A program made the position numbers and the translations under genes. The notes below the pieces were generated by a model. It made no database searches, was not told the origin of the DNA, and saw nothing but the letters and a program-made list of their open reading frames with translations. DNA of 64,000 nucleotides, taken from JBFLYH01 sp964630235 (GTDB lineage Bacteria; Oederibacteriota; JAAXVQ01; JAUVAV01). Location of the stretch: NCBI GenBank assembly GCA_964630235.1, contig CAZVUO010000001.1:372001-436000 (forward strand). Reading direction: 5' to 3'. Positions 25,889 through 32,697 of the stretch are shown piece by piece (positions within the stretch are counted from its first letter, which is position 1; each line of letters opens with the position of its first letter).

Positions 25889-26298
25889 TCCCCCATGACC
25901 TTGATGACCAACCGCTTGGGCCGCTGGCCGTCGAATTCGGCGTAAAAGACCTGCTGCCAGGGACCCAGGTCCAGCTTGCCCTGGGTGATGGGCAGGATCA
26001 CCTCGTGGTGGACCAGCAGGTTCTTCAGGTGCGCGTCGCCGTTGGTCTCGCCGGTGCGGTGGTGCCGGTAGTCCGCCTTAAACGGGGCGAGCTTCTCCAG
26101 CCACTCGTCAATGTCCGCGAGCAAGCCGTCGTCCGCGTCGTTCACGAACACGCCGGCCGTGATGTGCATGGCCGAGACCAGGACCATGCCCTCCTGCACG
26201 CGGGAGTCGGCCACGGCCTTGGCCACCTCCTCGGTGATGTTGCGGTACTCCCGGTGTTTTTTGGTGTTGAAGGTCAGGTACGCGGTGTGGCTTTTCAC
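25885..26298 (-). CDS. yjbQ: YjbQ / UPF0047 family protein
   Basis: A 137-aa protein of the UPF0047 family (beta-barrel trimers; E. coli YjbQ has weak thiamin-phosphate synthase activity in complementation tests). Conserved family pieces are NITEEVAKAV, SAMHITAGVFVNDAD, the metal-binding HHRTGETNGDAHLKNLL and LGPWQQVFYAEFDG. The GTG start has AAAGGAGC 6 nt upstream. Its position beside the Mla operon gives no functional hint. Confidence 0.92.
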   Translation of the reverse strand: MKSHTAYLTFNTKKHREYRNITEEVAKAVADSRVQEGMVLVSAMHITAGVFVNDADDGLLADIDEWLEKLAPFKADYRHHRTGETNGDAHLKNLLVHHEVILPITQGKLDLGPWQQVFYAEFDGQRPKRLVIKVMGD

Positions 26299-26351
26299 GA
26301 GGATGCTCCTTTCGGAGGGCTTCGCGAGGATAGACAGCCCTTGTTCGGGCG

Positions 26352-26395
26352 GTTAACATTTTTTTATGTTAACGTTTATCTATTTATTTGTTAAC
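26352..26395. promoter_or_regulatory. triple GTTAAC sites upstream of yjbQ
   Basis: Three GTTAAC palindromes (26352-26357, 26368-26373, 26390-26395) lie in a very AT-rich stretch between mlaD and yjbQ. The first two form a perfect 8-bp inverted repeat GTTAACAT / ATGTTAAC. They lie 54-97 nt upstream of the yjbQ start and just after the mlaD stop. They could be operator sites or a weak transcription-end structure. Confidence 0.4.
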
Positions 26396-26409
26396 GTGCC
26401 CAACTGCGG

Positions 26410-27711
26410 TCAAAACACCGTTTTTAGCAGGACGTTCAGCAGGTCGTCGTCCCGGTAGTGGATGGTCAACCCGGCCTTGTAGAACGGCGTATGCAGCACG
26501 TTTTCCGCGCCCGCGGTCAGCTCCAGCAGGTCCCACAGCACCACGCCCACGCGCACGTCCAGCTGCATGGGATTGTATTCCACCCGGTAGGCGTCCAGTA
26601 GCACGGCCAGGTCGTCCTCCCACAGGCGCAGGTCCAGGCCGGCCACGAAATATTCGTCGCGGATCATGCCGCCGCGGATGAAGAGCGGGGTCTGCAGGAT
26701 GCGCCAGGCCAGCTGGGCCTCCCAGGTGGTGCGGTCGGTTTCATAGCCGTAGAGGTCGCTGACCTTTTGCAGGCCCAGCACGTAGTAGCGGTCCGGCGAG
26801 GGCCAGATCAGCAGGTGGGCGTGGCCGGACGACAGGGGGCGGTCGAACTTGTAGAGCCCGAAATTCAGGTCGAACTTGATGCGGTCCATTTTCTCCTGGT
26901 AGTCCCCCACGCGCTTGACCACCTTGGAGGCGGTCTCCACGGTCTCGGTGATGGTCTGCTTGGTCTCCGGGGAGAGCAGTTTCTGTTCGGTTTGCTTCAG
27001 GTCGGCCACGATCGTGCGCAGGTCGCGGACCGTGGCCACCAGCTCGTCGTAGAGCGCCGGATCGTGCACCAGCTTGGCGAGCGTGCCCTGGTCCTCGTCC
27101 TCGACCGCCGCGAGCACGGATTTAAGCTCCTGCAGGGCGTCCCGGAACGCGTAGTACAGGCTCGGGTCCTTGGCCAGGAGTCCCAGGCTGCCGCGTCCCT
27201 CGGCCACTTCGCGCGACACCTGGTCCAGGTTCGCCAGCAACCCTTTGGCCGAGACCACCAGCGCCTCCAAGTCATCGGTCAGCTCTTTGGGCGGCACACC
27301 CGCGATCACGCTGCCGTCGCCGACCGTTTCCGCCTGCGCGCTGCCCTGGGTGAGGTTGATGTACATATCGCCTAAAAGCCCCATGCCCTTGATCTCGGCC
27401 TTGGAATCGGTCTTGAGATACGGCTGGATCTTCCGCTCGACGGCCATCACCACTTTGAGCCGGGGCGGGTCGCTGCCCGGCACGAAATCCACGTGCACCA
27501 CGGACCCGACCTCCACCCCCGAGAACCATACGGGCGAGGAGGCGCGCAGTCCGGCCACGGCCGGATAGGTGGTGACGAGCTTGATCTTGCGGGAGAACGG
27601 GTTGACGCCCTTGGTGGGAAAGATCATGGCCAGGAGCGCGATGGTCACGGCCACCGCGACCAGCGTGCCGACCTTGACCTGCATGGCGGGATAGTTGCGG
27701 CTGCTTTTCAT
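26410..27711 (-). CDS. mlaD: MCE-domain lipid-transport substrate-binding protein (MlaD-like)
   Basis: A 433-aa protein with one N-terminal membrane helix (about 12-30) and one MCE domain (43-125: SSPVWFSGVEVGSVVHV...GLLGDMYINLTQG). A long helical region (145-265) follows, then an unusual C-terminal part (275-433) rich in alternating aromatic strands (YYVLGLQKVSD, FIRGGMIRDEYFVAGLDL) ending in Phe. Classical MlaD is about 180 aa; this length fits the larger MCE proteins that span the periplasm, and the C-terminal part may lie against or in the outer membrane. ATGA overlap with the ATPase gene. Confidence 0.88.
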   Translation of the reverse strand: MKSSRNYPAMQVKVGTLVAVAVTIALLAMIFPTKGVNPFSRKIKLVTTYPAVAGLRASSPVWFSGVEVGSVVHVDFVPGSDPPRLKVVMAVERKIQPYLKTDSKAEIKGMGLLGDMYINLTQGSAQAETVGDGSVIAGVPPKELTDDLEALVVSAKGLLANLDQVSREVAEGRGSLGLLAKDPSLYYAFRDALQELKSVLAAVEDEDQGTLAKLVHDPALYDELVATVRDLRTIVADLKQTEQKLLSPETKQTITETVETASKVVKRVGDYQEKMDRIKFDLNFGLYKFDRPLSSGHAHLLIWPSPDRYYVLGLQKVSDLYGYETDRTTWEAQLAWRILQTPLFIRGGMIRDEYFVAGLDLRLWEDDLAVLLDAYRVEYNPMQLDVRVGVVLWDLLELTAGAENVLHTPFYKAGLTIHYRDDDLLNVLLKTVF

Positions 27712-28448
27712 GGTGCGGAAACCTCTGCTTCCGCCGGCTGGTAGAAAGCCAGCAGTCGTTTTTCCTGCGCGAGCATCTGCCTGCGCGAACCGGTCCAGAC
27801 CACGCGGCCGGCGCGGATCACGACGAAGCGGTCCGCGACCTGGGCGGCGTCGTTCAGGCTATGGGTGACCAGCACGCTGGTCACGTGGTGCTCACGCTTG
27901 AGCTGGTTGATAAGCTCCAGAATGCTTTCGCGGGCCACGGGGTCCAGGCCCGTGGTGGGTTCGTCGTAGAGGATGAGGCTGGGCCGGTAGATCAGGGCCC
28001 GGGCGATGGCCACGCGCCGGCGCATGCCTCCCGAGAGCTCGTCCGGCATCATGTCCACCGTGTGCTCCAGACCCACGGTGGCGAGCATCTCCCGGACCTG
28101 GGGCGCCACCTGCTCGTGCGTGCGGCGGCCGTGCTCCATGAAATAGTACCCCACATTTTCGCCCACGGTCAGGGAATCAAACAGCGCGCCGTCCTGGAAT
28201 ACGATCCCGATCTTTTTGCGGACCTCCACCAGCTCGGCGTAGGCCAGGCGCGCGAGTTCCTGTCCCGCGACCAGCACGCGCCCCGCGTCCGGCCTGGCCA
28301 GGCCGAGCATCACGCGCAGGATGGTGCTCTTGCCCGATCCGGAGGCGCCGAGAATGGCCAGGGTCTCGCGCTCCCGGACCGCGAGTGAAACGTCCCGGAG
28401 GATCGGGTTGCCGGCGATGGCATAGTCCACGGACTGCATCTCGACCAT
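27708..28448 (-). CDS. mlaF: MlaF-like ABC transporter ATPase
   Basis: A 246-aa ATPase: Walker A GASGSGKST, signature LSGGMRRRVAIARAL, Walker B LILYDEPTTGLDP, and His-loop THSLNDA. The MlaF-type Leu/Gly-rich spacing and neighbours mlaE and mlaD identify the lipid-transport family. It powers movement of phospholipids between membranes with MlaE and the MCE protein. GGGGACC lies before the ATG. Confidence 0.93.
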   Translation of the reverse strand: MVEMQSVDYAIAGNPILRDVSLAVRERETLAILGASGSGKSTILRVMLGLARPDAGRVLVAGQELARLAYAELVEVRKKIGIVFQDGALFDSLTVGENVGYYFMEHGRRTHEQVAPQVREMLATVGLEHTVDMMPDELSGGMRRRVAIARALIYRPSLILYDEPTTGLDPVARESILELINQLKREHHVTSVLVTHSLNDAAQVADRFVVIRAGRVVWTGSRRQMLAQEKRLLAFYQPAEAEVSAP

Positions 28449-28489
28449 GGCTGGTCCCCTTCTCTAAAAGACCGTGTCTGAATAGAAGA

Positions 28490-28579
28490 TTCATCCTTAT
28501 TCGTCACCCCGGCGGAAGCCGGGGTCCAGAAAAGCAATTGATTTTAATCCCCTGGATACCGGCTTTCGCCGGTATGACG
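28490..28579. repeat. dispersed double-hairpin repeat, copy 2
   Basis: Same architecture as 5235-5325: TTCGTCACCCCGGC...GCCGGGGTCCAG, then CTGGATACCGGC...GCCGGTATGACGA. It lies within the mlaE-mlaF gap (28449-28629), which otherwise holds nothing I can assign. The element is probably transcribed as part of the operon. Confidence 0.75.
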
Positions 28580-28629
28580 AACTTTATGCTTAACCCGTTA
28601 GAAATGAGCACAACCCTTTGCCTGCCCCT

Positions 28630-29391
28630 TCACACCCCAAATGCTTTCAGCACGATAAATCCAATAAAATAATTAGCCAGGAAGATCACCACCGAGCTCG
28701 CCACCACGGCATTGGCCGCGGCCTGCCCCACGCCCCGCACGCCCTGGCTGGCACGCAGGCCCAGAAAGCACGCGATGGTGGCGATGATCAAGCCGAAAAC
28801 GAAGGGTTTGATCAGCCCGCCGGACAGATGGCGCATGACAAAGGCCTTGCGTGCCTCGAACCAGAAAGTGCCCGGCGAGACCGTGGAGATCAGAAAACCG
28901 CCCAGCAGGCTGATCAGATTGGTGATAATGGTCAGGACCGGCGCGGCGATGAACAGCGCGGCCACGCGCGGCGCCACCAGTTTCTGCATGGGGTCCTGCC
29001 CCAGCCCTTCGATGGAATCAATTTGCTGCGTGACCCGCATGGATCCCAGCTCGGCGGTGATGCGCGCGCCCACCCGGCCGGCCAGCATGAGGCCGGTGAT
29101 CACCGGCCCCAGTTCCCGCACGGTCGCGACCGCCAGCATGCGGCCGATGTAGACCTTGGCGCCGTAGATCGCCATTTCGGCCTCCAGGATCAGCGTGATG
29201 GCCATGCCGATGAACATGCCCGTGGCGATCATGATGACCACGGACTGCACGCCCAGGGCGTCCAGCTGTTCCAGCACGTCGCGGTAAGCCGGCGGTTTGC
29301 GCACTACGCCGGTCAGGGCGTCCAGCGAGAACATCACATAGTCGCCCAAGAGCCGCAGGCTGGCCAGGACCCTTTCCCACAGTTCCCTCAT
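28630..29391 (-). CDS. mlaE: MlaE-like lipid transporter permease
   Basis: A 253-aa permease with about five membrane helices. The MlaE signature is seen in QLDALGVQSVVIMIATGMFIGM (start QLDALGVQS), VRELGPVITGLMLAGRVGARI, and the EGLGQDPMQKLVAPRV turn. Start at 29391 (MRELWERV): the ATG overlaps the Nudix stop as ATGA with GGGGGTGGA upstream. With MlaF and MlaD it forms the inner-membrane transport core; MlaB and MlaC homologues are not in the window. Confidence 0.92.
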   Translation of the reverse strand: MRELWERVLASLRLLGDYVMFSLDALTGVVRKPPAYRDVLEQLDALGVQSVVIMIATGMFIGMAITLILEAEMAIYGAKVYIGRMLAVATVRELGPVITGLMLAGRVGARITAELGSMRVTQQIDSIEGLGQDPMQKLVAPRVAALFIAAPVLTIITNLISLLGGFLISTVSPGTFWFEARKAFVMRHLSGGLIKPFVFGLIIATIACFLGLRASQGVRGVGQAAANAVVASSVVIFLANYFIGFIVLKAFGV

Positions 29392-29927
29392 TCCACCCCC
29401 GGCGCCCGGCGAGGCGCCACCTTCAGCCACCGCTGGTATTCGTCCTCGAAGTTGGGCGTGAAGTTCCCTTGCCCCAGGCTGGCCTGGATCTCGCCCGGCG
29501 ACCAGAACCGGCCGTCCTCGATCTCCCGCGGATCAGGACGGACCTCCCCCTCCCAAACCGTCCGGTACGTGGTGACCCATTCGGTCTCCACCGGGCTGCG
29601 CATGATATATTGATACAACCGGTCCAAAGCAGCGCCCTGGATGCCGAGCTCCTCGGCCAGTTCGCGCTGGGCCCCCGCGAGCTCGGACTCGCCGGGCCGC
29701 AGATGTCCCCCGACCGAGGTGTCCCATTTCCCGGGCTGGATGTCCTTGCGCCTGGACCGCAGCTGCAGATACAGCCTCCCGGCCGGGTCAAAGACCAGCA
29801 CGTGCACCACCCGGTGCAGCAGGCTCGGGTCAGAATGGCACTCCTCCCGCCGCGCCAGCCGCAGGACCTTTCCCTCGGGGTCCACCACCTCAAACCACTC
29901 CGCTGAACCTTCCATGCCGGCCATCAT
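29388..29927 (-). CDS. Nudix hydrolase
   Basis: A 179-aa protein with a complete Nudix box, GGHLRPGESELAGAQRELAEELGI (GX5EX7REXXEEXG pattern), near residues 72-95. The N-terminal VVDPEGKVLRLARREECH and the C-terminal WSPGEIQASL resemble the isopentenyl-diphosphate isomerase / YfcD branch of Nudix proteins; the substrate is unknown. Three ATGs crowd the start (29927, 29924, 29915) and none has a good ribosome site. It is first in the operon with mlaEFD, an unusual companion. Confidence 0.87.
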   Translation of the reverse strand: MMAGMEGSAEWFEVVDPEGKVLRLARREECHSDPSLLHRVVHVLVFDPAGRLYLQLRSRRKDIQPGKWDTSVGGHLRPGESELAGAQRELAEELGIQGAALDRLYQYIMRSPVETEWVTTYRTVWEGEVRPDPREIEDGRFWSPGEIQASLGQGNFTPNFEDEYQRWLKVAPRRAPGVE

Positions 29928-30182
29928 AGCAAAAGCATAGTGAATTTAGAATGACTTTCACTGATCAAAGTCCTCAAGTCAAGCCGGGGATCATCCCCGG
30001 CGGTTCACCCTCCGAATGACAATTGCATCCCTGGGTTTTTTCACCTGGATTTGTGGCGGAAGCGATGCGAAAATGAACTGCCCCGCGATTTATCGCGGGG
30101 TCTCCAATATCATGCCCTGAGCATCCATTTATTGTACCCCGCCCAAAGGGCGGAGCATGAATAAGCGAAAGGGTATACCCCC
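29928..30182. other. intergenic region, two palindromes, no gene
   Basis: A divergent gap between the Nudix gene and the SDR gene. It contains GCCGGGGATCATCCCCGGC near 29983-30001 and CCCCGCGATTTATCGCGGGG at 30081-30100, both typical of scattered intergenic hairpins. No open frame longer than a few codons with a ribosome site and no convincing promoter was found. Confidence 0.5.
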
Positions 30183-30899
30183 ATGCCCAAAGCCATCATC
30201 ATCGGCGCCACTTCCGGCATCGGCTGGGCCCTGGCCCAAGACCTGGCCCGCCAAGGCTTTACCCTCGGCCTCGCCGGCCGGCGGCTGGAGCGGCTCCGCA
30301 GCCTCCAGCATTCCCTGGCGCGGGTCACGCGCATCCAGACCCTGGACGTGCGCCGGCCGCGGACGGCCCTCGTCCAGTTCAAACGGCTCATCCGTGCGCT
30401 GGGAGGGCTTGATCTGCTGGTGATTTGCGCCGGCATCTCGCGGCGCGAGGCCAGCTGGCCCGAGGAGCTGGAGATCATCGCGACCAATGTCCAGGGCTTC
30501 GCGGCCCTGGCCCGCGCGGGCTTCGACCATTTTTGCAGTCAGGGTCACGGCCACCTGGCCGCCCTGTCCTCGATCTCCGCCATCCGCGGACGCGCGGAGA
30601 ACGTGGCCTACGCGTCCAGCAAAGCGTTCGTTTCCAATTATCTGCAGGGCTTGCGCCAGCAGGCGTTCCGGCGCGGCCTGCCGATCACGGTTACCGAGGT
30701 CCTGGCCGGTTGGGTGGACACGCCCCTGATCCGCCGCTCGGGCGCCAGGCGGTTCTGGGTCGCTCCGGTCGCCGTGGCCAGCCGCCAGATCGCGGCCGCC
30801 CTGGCCGCGAAAAGATCGCGGGTATACGTCACGCGGCGCTGGGCCCTGATCGCTTGGTTCTTAAAGTGGGTTCCGGACTGGTGGCATAAACGGCTTTAA
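30183..30899 (+). CDS. short-chain dehydrogenase/reductase
   Basis: A 238-aa SDR oxidoreductase. It has the cofactor motif GATSGIGWA (8-16), NAG-like CAGIS near 80, the active-site Ser in LAALSSISAI (about 123), and YASSK (Tyr/Lys near 138-142), with the Asn in TNVQG. Arg residues after the second strand (GRRLERL) favour NADP(H). The substrate is unknown. GAAAGG precedes the ATG. It is the only plus-strand gene in this part and appears monocistronic. Confidence 0.92.
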   Translation: MPKAIIIGATSGIGWALAQDLARQGFTLGLAGRRLERLRSLQHSLARVTRIQTLDVRRPRTALVQFKRLIRALGGLDLLVICAGISRREASWPEELEIIATNVQGFAALARAGFDHFCSQGHGHLAALSSISAIRGRAENVAYASSKAFVSNYLQGLRQQAFRRGLPITVTEVLAGWVDTPLIRRSGARRFWVAPVAVASRQIAAALAAKRSRVYVTRRWALIAWFLKWVPDWWHKRL

Positions 30900-30902
30900 A
30901 AA

Positions 30903-30973
30903 GCGAACAGCAGAACAGCCGACCGCACGTTTGAAGACAGTTATTCTTATCCGCTGGTCTGCTGTTCTGCTGC
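30903..30973. repeat. GACCG-tagged hairpin following the SDR gene
   Basis: Arms GCGAACAGCAGAACAGCCGACC (30903-30924) and its near-complement at 30956-30973 form a long imperfect stem with a 31-nt loop, starting 4 nt after the SDR stop. It continues into GCTCAGCTGCTCAGCTGCTCC. It belongs to a family seen also at 25802 and 40916-41240. Confidence 0.6.
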
Positions 30974-30993
30974 TCAGCTGCTCAGCTGCTCCA

Positions 30994-31040
30994 CCAAATA
31001 AAGAAAAGGGCTCCTCGTTAGAGGAGCCCTTTTCTTTATT

Positions 31041-31043
<3 letters not shown>
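30994..31043. terminator. bidirectional terminator hairpin adjoining tRNA-fMet
   Basis: A perfect 23-bp inverted repeat (30994-31016 / 31021-31043, loop GTTA) with a GC core GGGCTCCTC flanked by A/T tracts on both sides. It can end transcription from the plus-strand SDR gene and from the minus-strand tRNA. Its right arm includes the three bases encoding the tRNA CCA end (31041-31043). Confidence 0.85.
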
Positions 31044-31115
<72 letters not shown>

Positions 31116-31207
31116 ATGTGTCCCTGCTGGTGAGGCTGTAACTTATCACTTCCCATCCCTATTGTCTATATAAAATCCTTTCTTTGCCCCTCTTTTTTAC
31201 CTCTGAA

Positions 31208-31341
31208 GGCGGAGGAGTCTTCCCCAGGCAGCAAGCTTGCCAGCCTGTCCTTTTAACCGGGCTTGGATTCGGATTGGCTCTCCGAATCCAAGCGATGATA
31301 TCAAAGGCCTCAAGCTGATGCGTGGGGAAGACTCCTCCGCC
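31208..31341. repeat. 134-nt element with 19-bp inverted ends and inner hairpins
   Basis: Outer arms 31208-31226 and 31323-31341 are perfectly complementary (19 bp). Inside are a perfect 12-bp hairpin (31261-31272 / 31282-31293, loop 9 nt) and a palindrome around GCAAGCTTGC (31231-31240) flanked by CAGGC/GCCTG. The element therefore folds into a three-way junction. It begins 5 nt after the gpmA stop on the minus strand. No U-run follows, so it is not an ordinary terminator; MITE or structured RNA are the options. Confidence 0.75.
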
Positions 31342-31345
31342 GTTC

Positions 31346-32095
31346 TCATTTCCCCTTCTTCCCTTGCGCCGCGACCGCGGCCATGGCCTTCTGCACGGCC
31401 TCGGCGTCGCCGAGGTAGTAATGCTTGACCGCGTTGAACTGCTCGTCGAACTCGTACACCAGGGGCACGCCCGTGGGAATGTTCAACTCCACGATCTCCT
31501 GGTCCGAGACCTGGTCCAGGTGCTTGACCAGCGCCCGCAGGGAATTGCCGTGGGCCGCGATCAGGATCTTCTTGCCTGCCTTGAGCTGGGGCAGGATCAC
31601 GTCGAACCAGTACGGCAGGGCCCGCTCCAGGGTGGCCTTAAGGTCCTCGTGCGCCGGGATGTCCTTGTCCGCGAGGCTCGCGTAGCGCGGGTCGTGGCGC
31701 GGGTGGCGCGGGTCCGCCAGCTCCAGGGGCGGGGGCGGGATATCGTAGCTGCGGCGCCAGATTTTTACCTGGTCCTCGCCGTATTTCTCCGCGGTTTCGG
31801 CTTTGTTCAGCCCCTGCAGGGTGCCGTAGTGGCGCTCGTTCAGGCGCCAGGTCCGGTGCACGGGGATCCACATCAGGTCCATCTCATCCAGCGTGATCCA
31901 CAGCGTGCGGATCGCGCGCTTGAGCACCGAGGTGTGGGCCACGTCGAACGTGTACCCTTCCTGGCGCAGCAGCTGTCCGGCCGCGTGGGCCTCTTTAAGC
32001 CCGCGTTCGGACAGGTCCACGTCCGTCCAGCCCGTAAACCGGTTCTCCAGGTTCCACGTGCTTTCGCCGTGGCGCAGCATCACCAGCTTGATCAT
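31346..32095 (-). CDS. gpmA: 2,3-bisphosphoglycerate-dependent phosphoglycerate mutase
   Basis: A 249-aa glycolytic enzyme interconverting 3- and 2-phosphoglycerate. The histidine-phosphatase motif LRHGESTWN (phospho-His near residue 9), RHYGTLQGLNKAE, and the second His in AAHGNSLRALVKHL are complete; the length matches dPGM. The ATG follows AAGGAGGATG at optimal distance. Confidence 0.96.
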   Translation of the reverse strand: MIKLVMLRHGESTWNLENRFTGWTDVDLSERGLKEAHAAGQLLRQEGYTFDVAHTSVLKRAIRTLWITLDEMDLMWIPVHRTWRLNERHYGTLQGLNKAETAEKYGEDQVKIWRRSYDIPPPPLELADPRHPRHDPRYASLADKDIPAHEDLKATLERALPYWFDVILPQLKAGKKILIAAHGNSLRALVKHLDQVSDQEIVELNIPTGVPLVYEFDEQFNAVKHYYLGDAEAVQKAMAAVAAQGKKGK

Positions 32096-32120
32096 CCCAT
32101 CCTCCTTGGTTATTACAAGT

Positions 32121-32155
32121 TGAGATTGCTTCGTCCCGCTGGTCCTCGCAATGAC
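32121..32155. repeat. short dispersed repeat in the gpmA leader
   Basis: GAGATTGCTTCGTCCC...GGTCCTCGCAATGACT matches the widely scattered 'ATTGCTTCG...CGCAATGAC' intergenic repeat type of many bacteria. A partial second piece (GCAAGCGACC...GGTCGCGCGGCAATC) lies at 32178-32206. Both lie in the transcribed leader between the promoter and gpmA. Confidence 0.5.
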
Positions 32156-32245
32156 TCCTTTTTCGAACTATGGTCAGTGCAAGCGACCGGAGGTCGCGCG
32201 GCAATCTTGTTTACGGGTTGGAATCTTCTTTTGACGCGGTTGCAG

Positions 32246-32272
32246 ATTATAGCACAGAACCCCGGCTGTCAA
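32246..32272 (-). promoter_or_regulatory. promoter of gpmA
   Basis: Minus strand: perfect -35 TTGACA (32272-32267) and perfect -10 TATAAT (32251-32246), but with only 15 nt between them instead of 16-18. The leader to gpmA is about 145 nt. The short spacer may lower basal activity or call for an activator that twists the DNA, as in MerR-type promoters, though those have long spacers. Confidence 0.6.
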
Positions 32273-32288
32273 GCCCCGCCGGAAGTAT

Positions 32289-32318
32289 AAAAAAACCGCC
32301 TGCGCGGGGCGCAGGCGG
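32289..32318 (-). terminator. Rho-independent terminator of the 67-aa gene
   Basis: Perfect 10-bp stem (CCGCCTGCGC / GCGCAGGCGG), 3-nt loop, followed on the minus strand by seven U. It is placed 25 nt after the stop codon of the small gene upstream. Confidence 0.9.
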
Positions 32319-32342
32319 CTCACGGGGTAAAGAACGGAGCGT

Positions 32343-32546
32343 TCAGTTCCGATAAAAAACAGCTTGCAGGGCCGGCCAGCGTTCCTTCATAAAATGGAGC
32401 AGGGGTTCCCACTGGTGGCTTTGCTTCATGACCGCTTTGGCGAACGCCTGGCGCAATTTCTGGCGTTCGGCCGCGCGCACCAGATCTAAAGAGGATTTGT
32501 TCAGGAGGAGCAAGTAGTTGTTCTCGGTCTCGGGCTTGGGTAGCAT
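32343..32546 (-). CDS. 67-aa protein of unknown function
   Basis: A small, mostly helical, basic protein beginning MLPKPETENNYLLLLNKSSLD, with aromatic residues near the end (WEPLLHFMKERWPALQAVFYRN). AGGTGAG lies 6 nt before the ATG, a good promoter is present upstream and a strong terminator downstream, so it is an independent transcription unit. No signal or membrane segment and no recognised family. Confidence 0.75.
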   Translation of the reverse strand: MLPKPETENNYLLLLNKSSLDLVRAAERQKLRQAFAKAVMKQSHQWEPLLHFMKERWPALQAVFYRN

Positions 32547-32583
32547 GGCGGCTCACCTGCCTCTCTGACCTGTTTGTACCTAA

Positions 32584-32612
32584 AGTATATCACCGAAAAA
32601 ACGGAAAAACAA
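32584..32612 (-). promoter_or_regulatory. promoter of the 67-aa gene
   Basis: Minus strand: -35 TTGTTT (32612-32607), 17-nt spacer, -10 TATACT (32589-32584); start expected near 32577 and a leader of about 30 nt to the ATG at 32546. Confidence 0.65.
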
Positions 32613-32697
32613 ATTTGGGCGGCCCGCCAGCCGCCAATAATACCCTTTTTATTCAAGCCTATTCGGGCGCGCACCGGAAAACCGGGACAGAGTCTGT

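Noticed and set aside
31208..31341. Integron attC site
   Set aside because: Size and folding are compatible, but the RYYYAAC and GTTRRRY core sites at the ends are missing and no integrase or cassette array is present.
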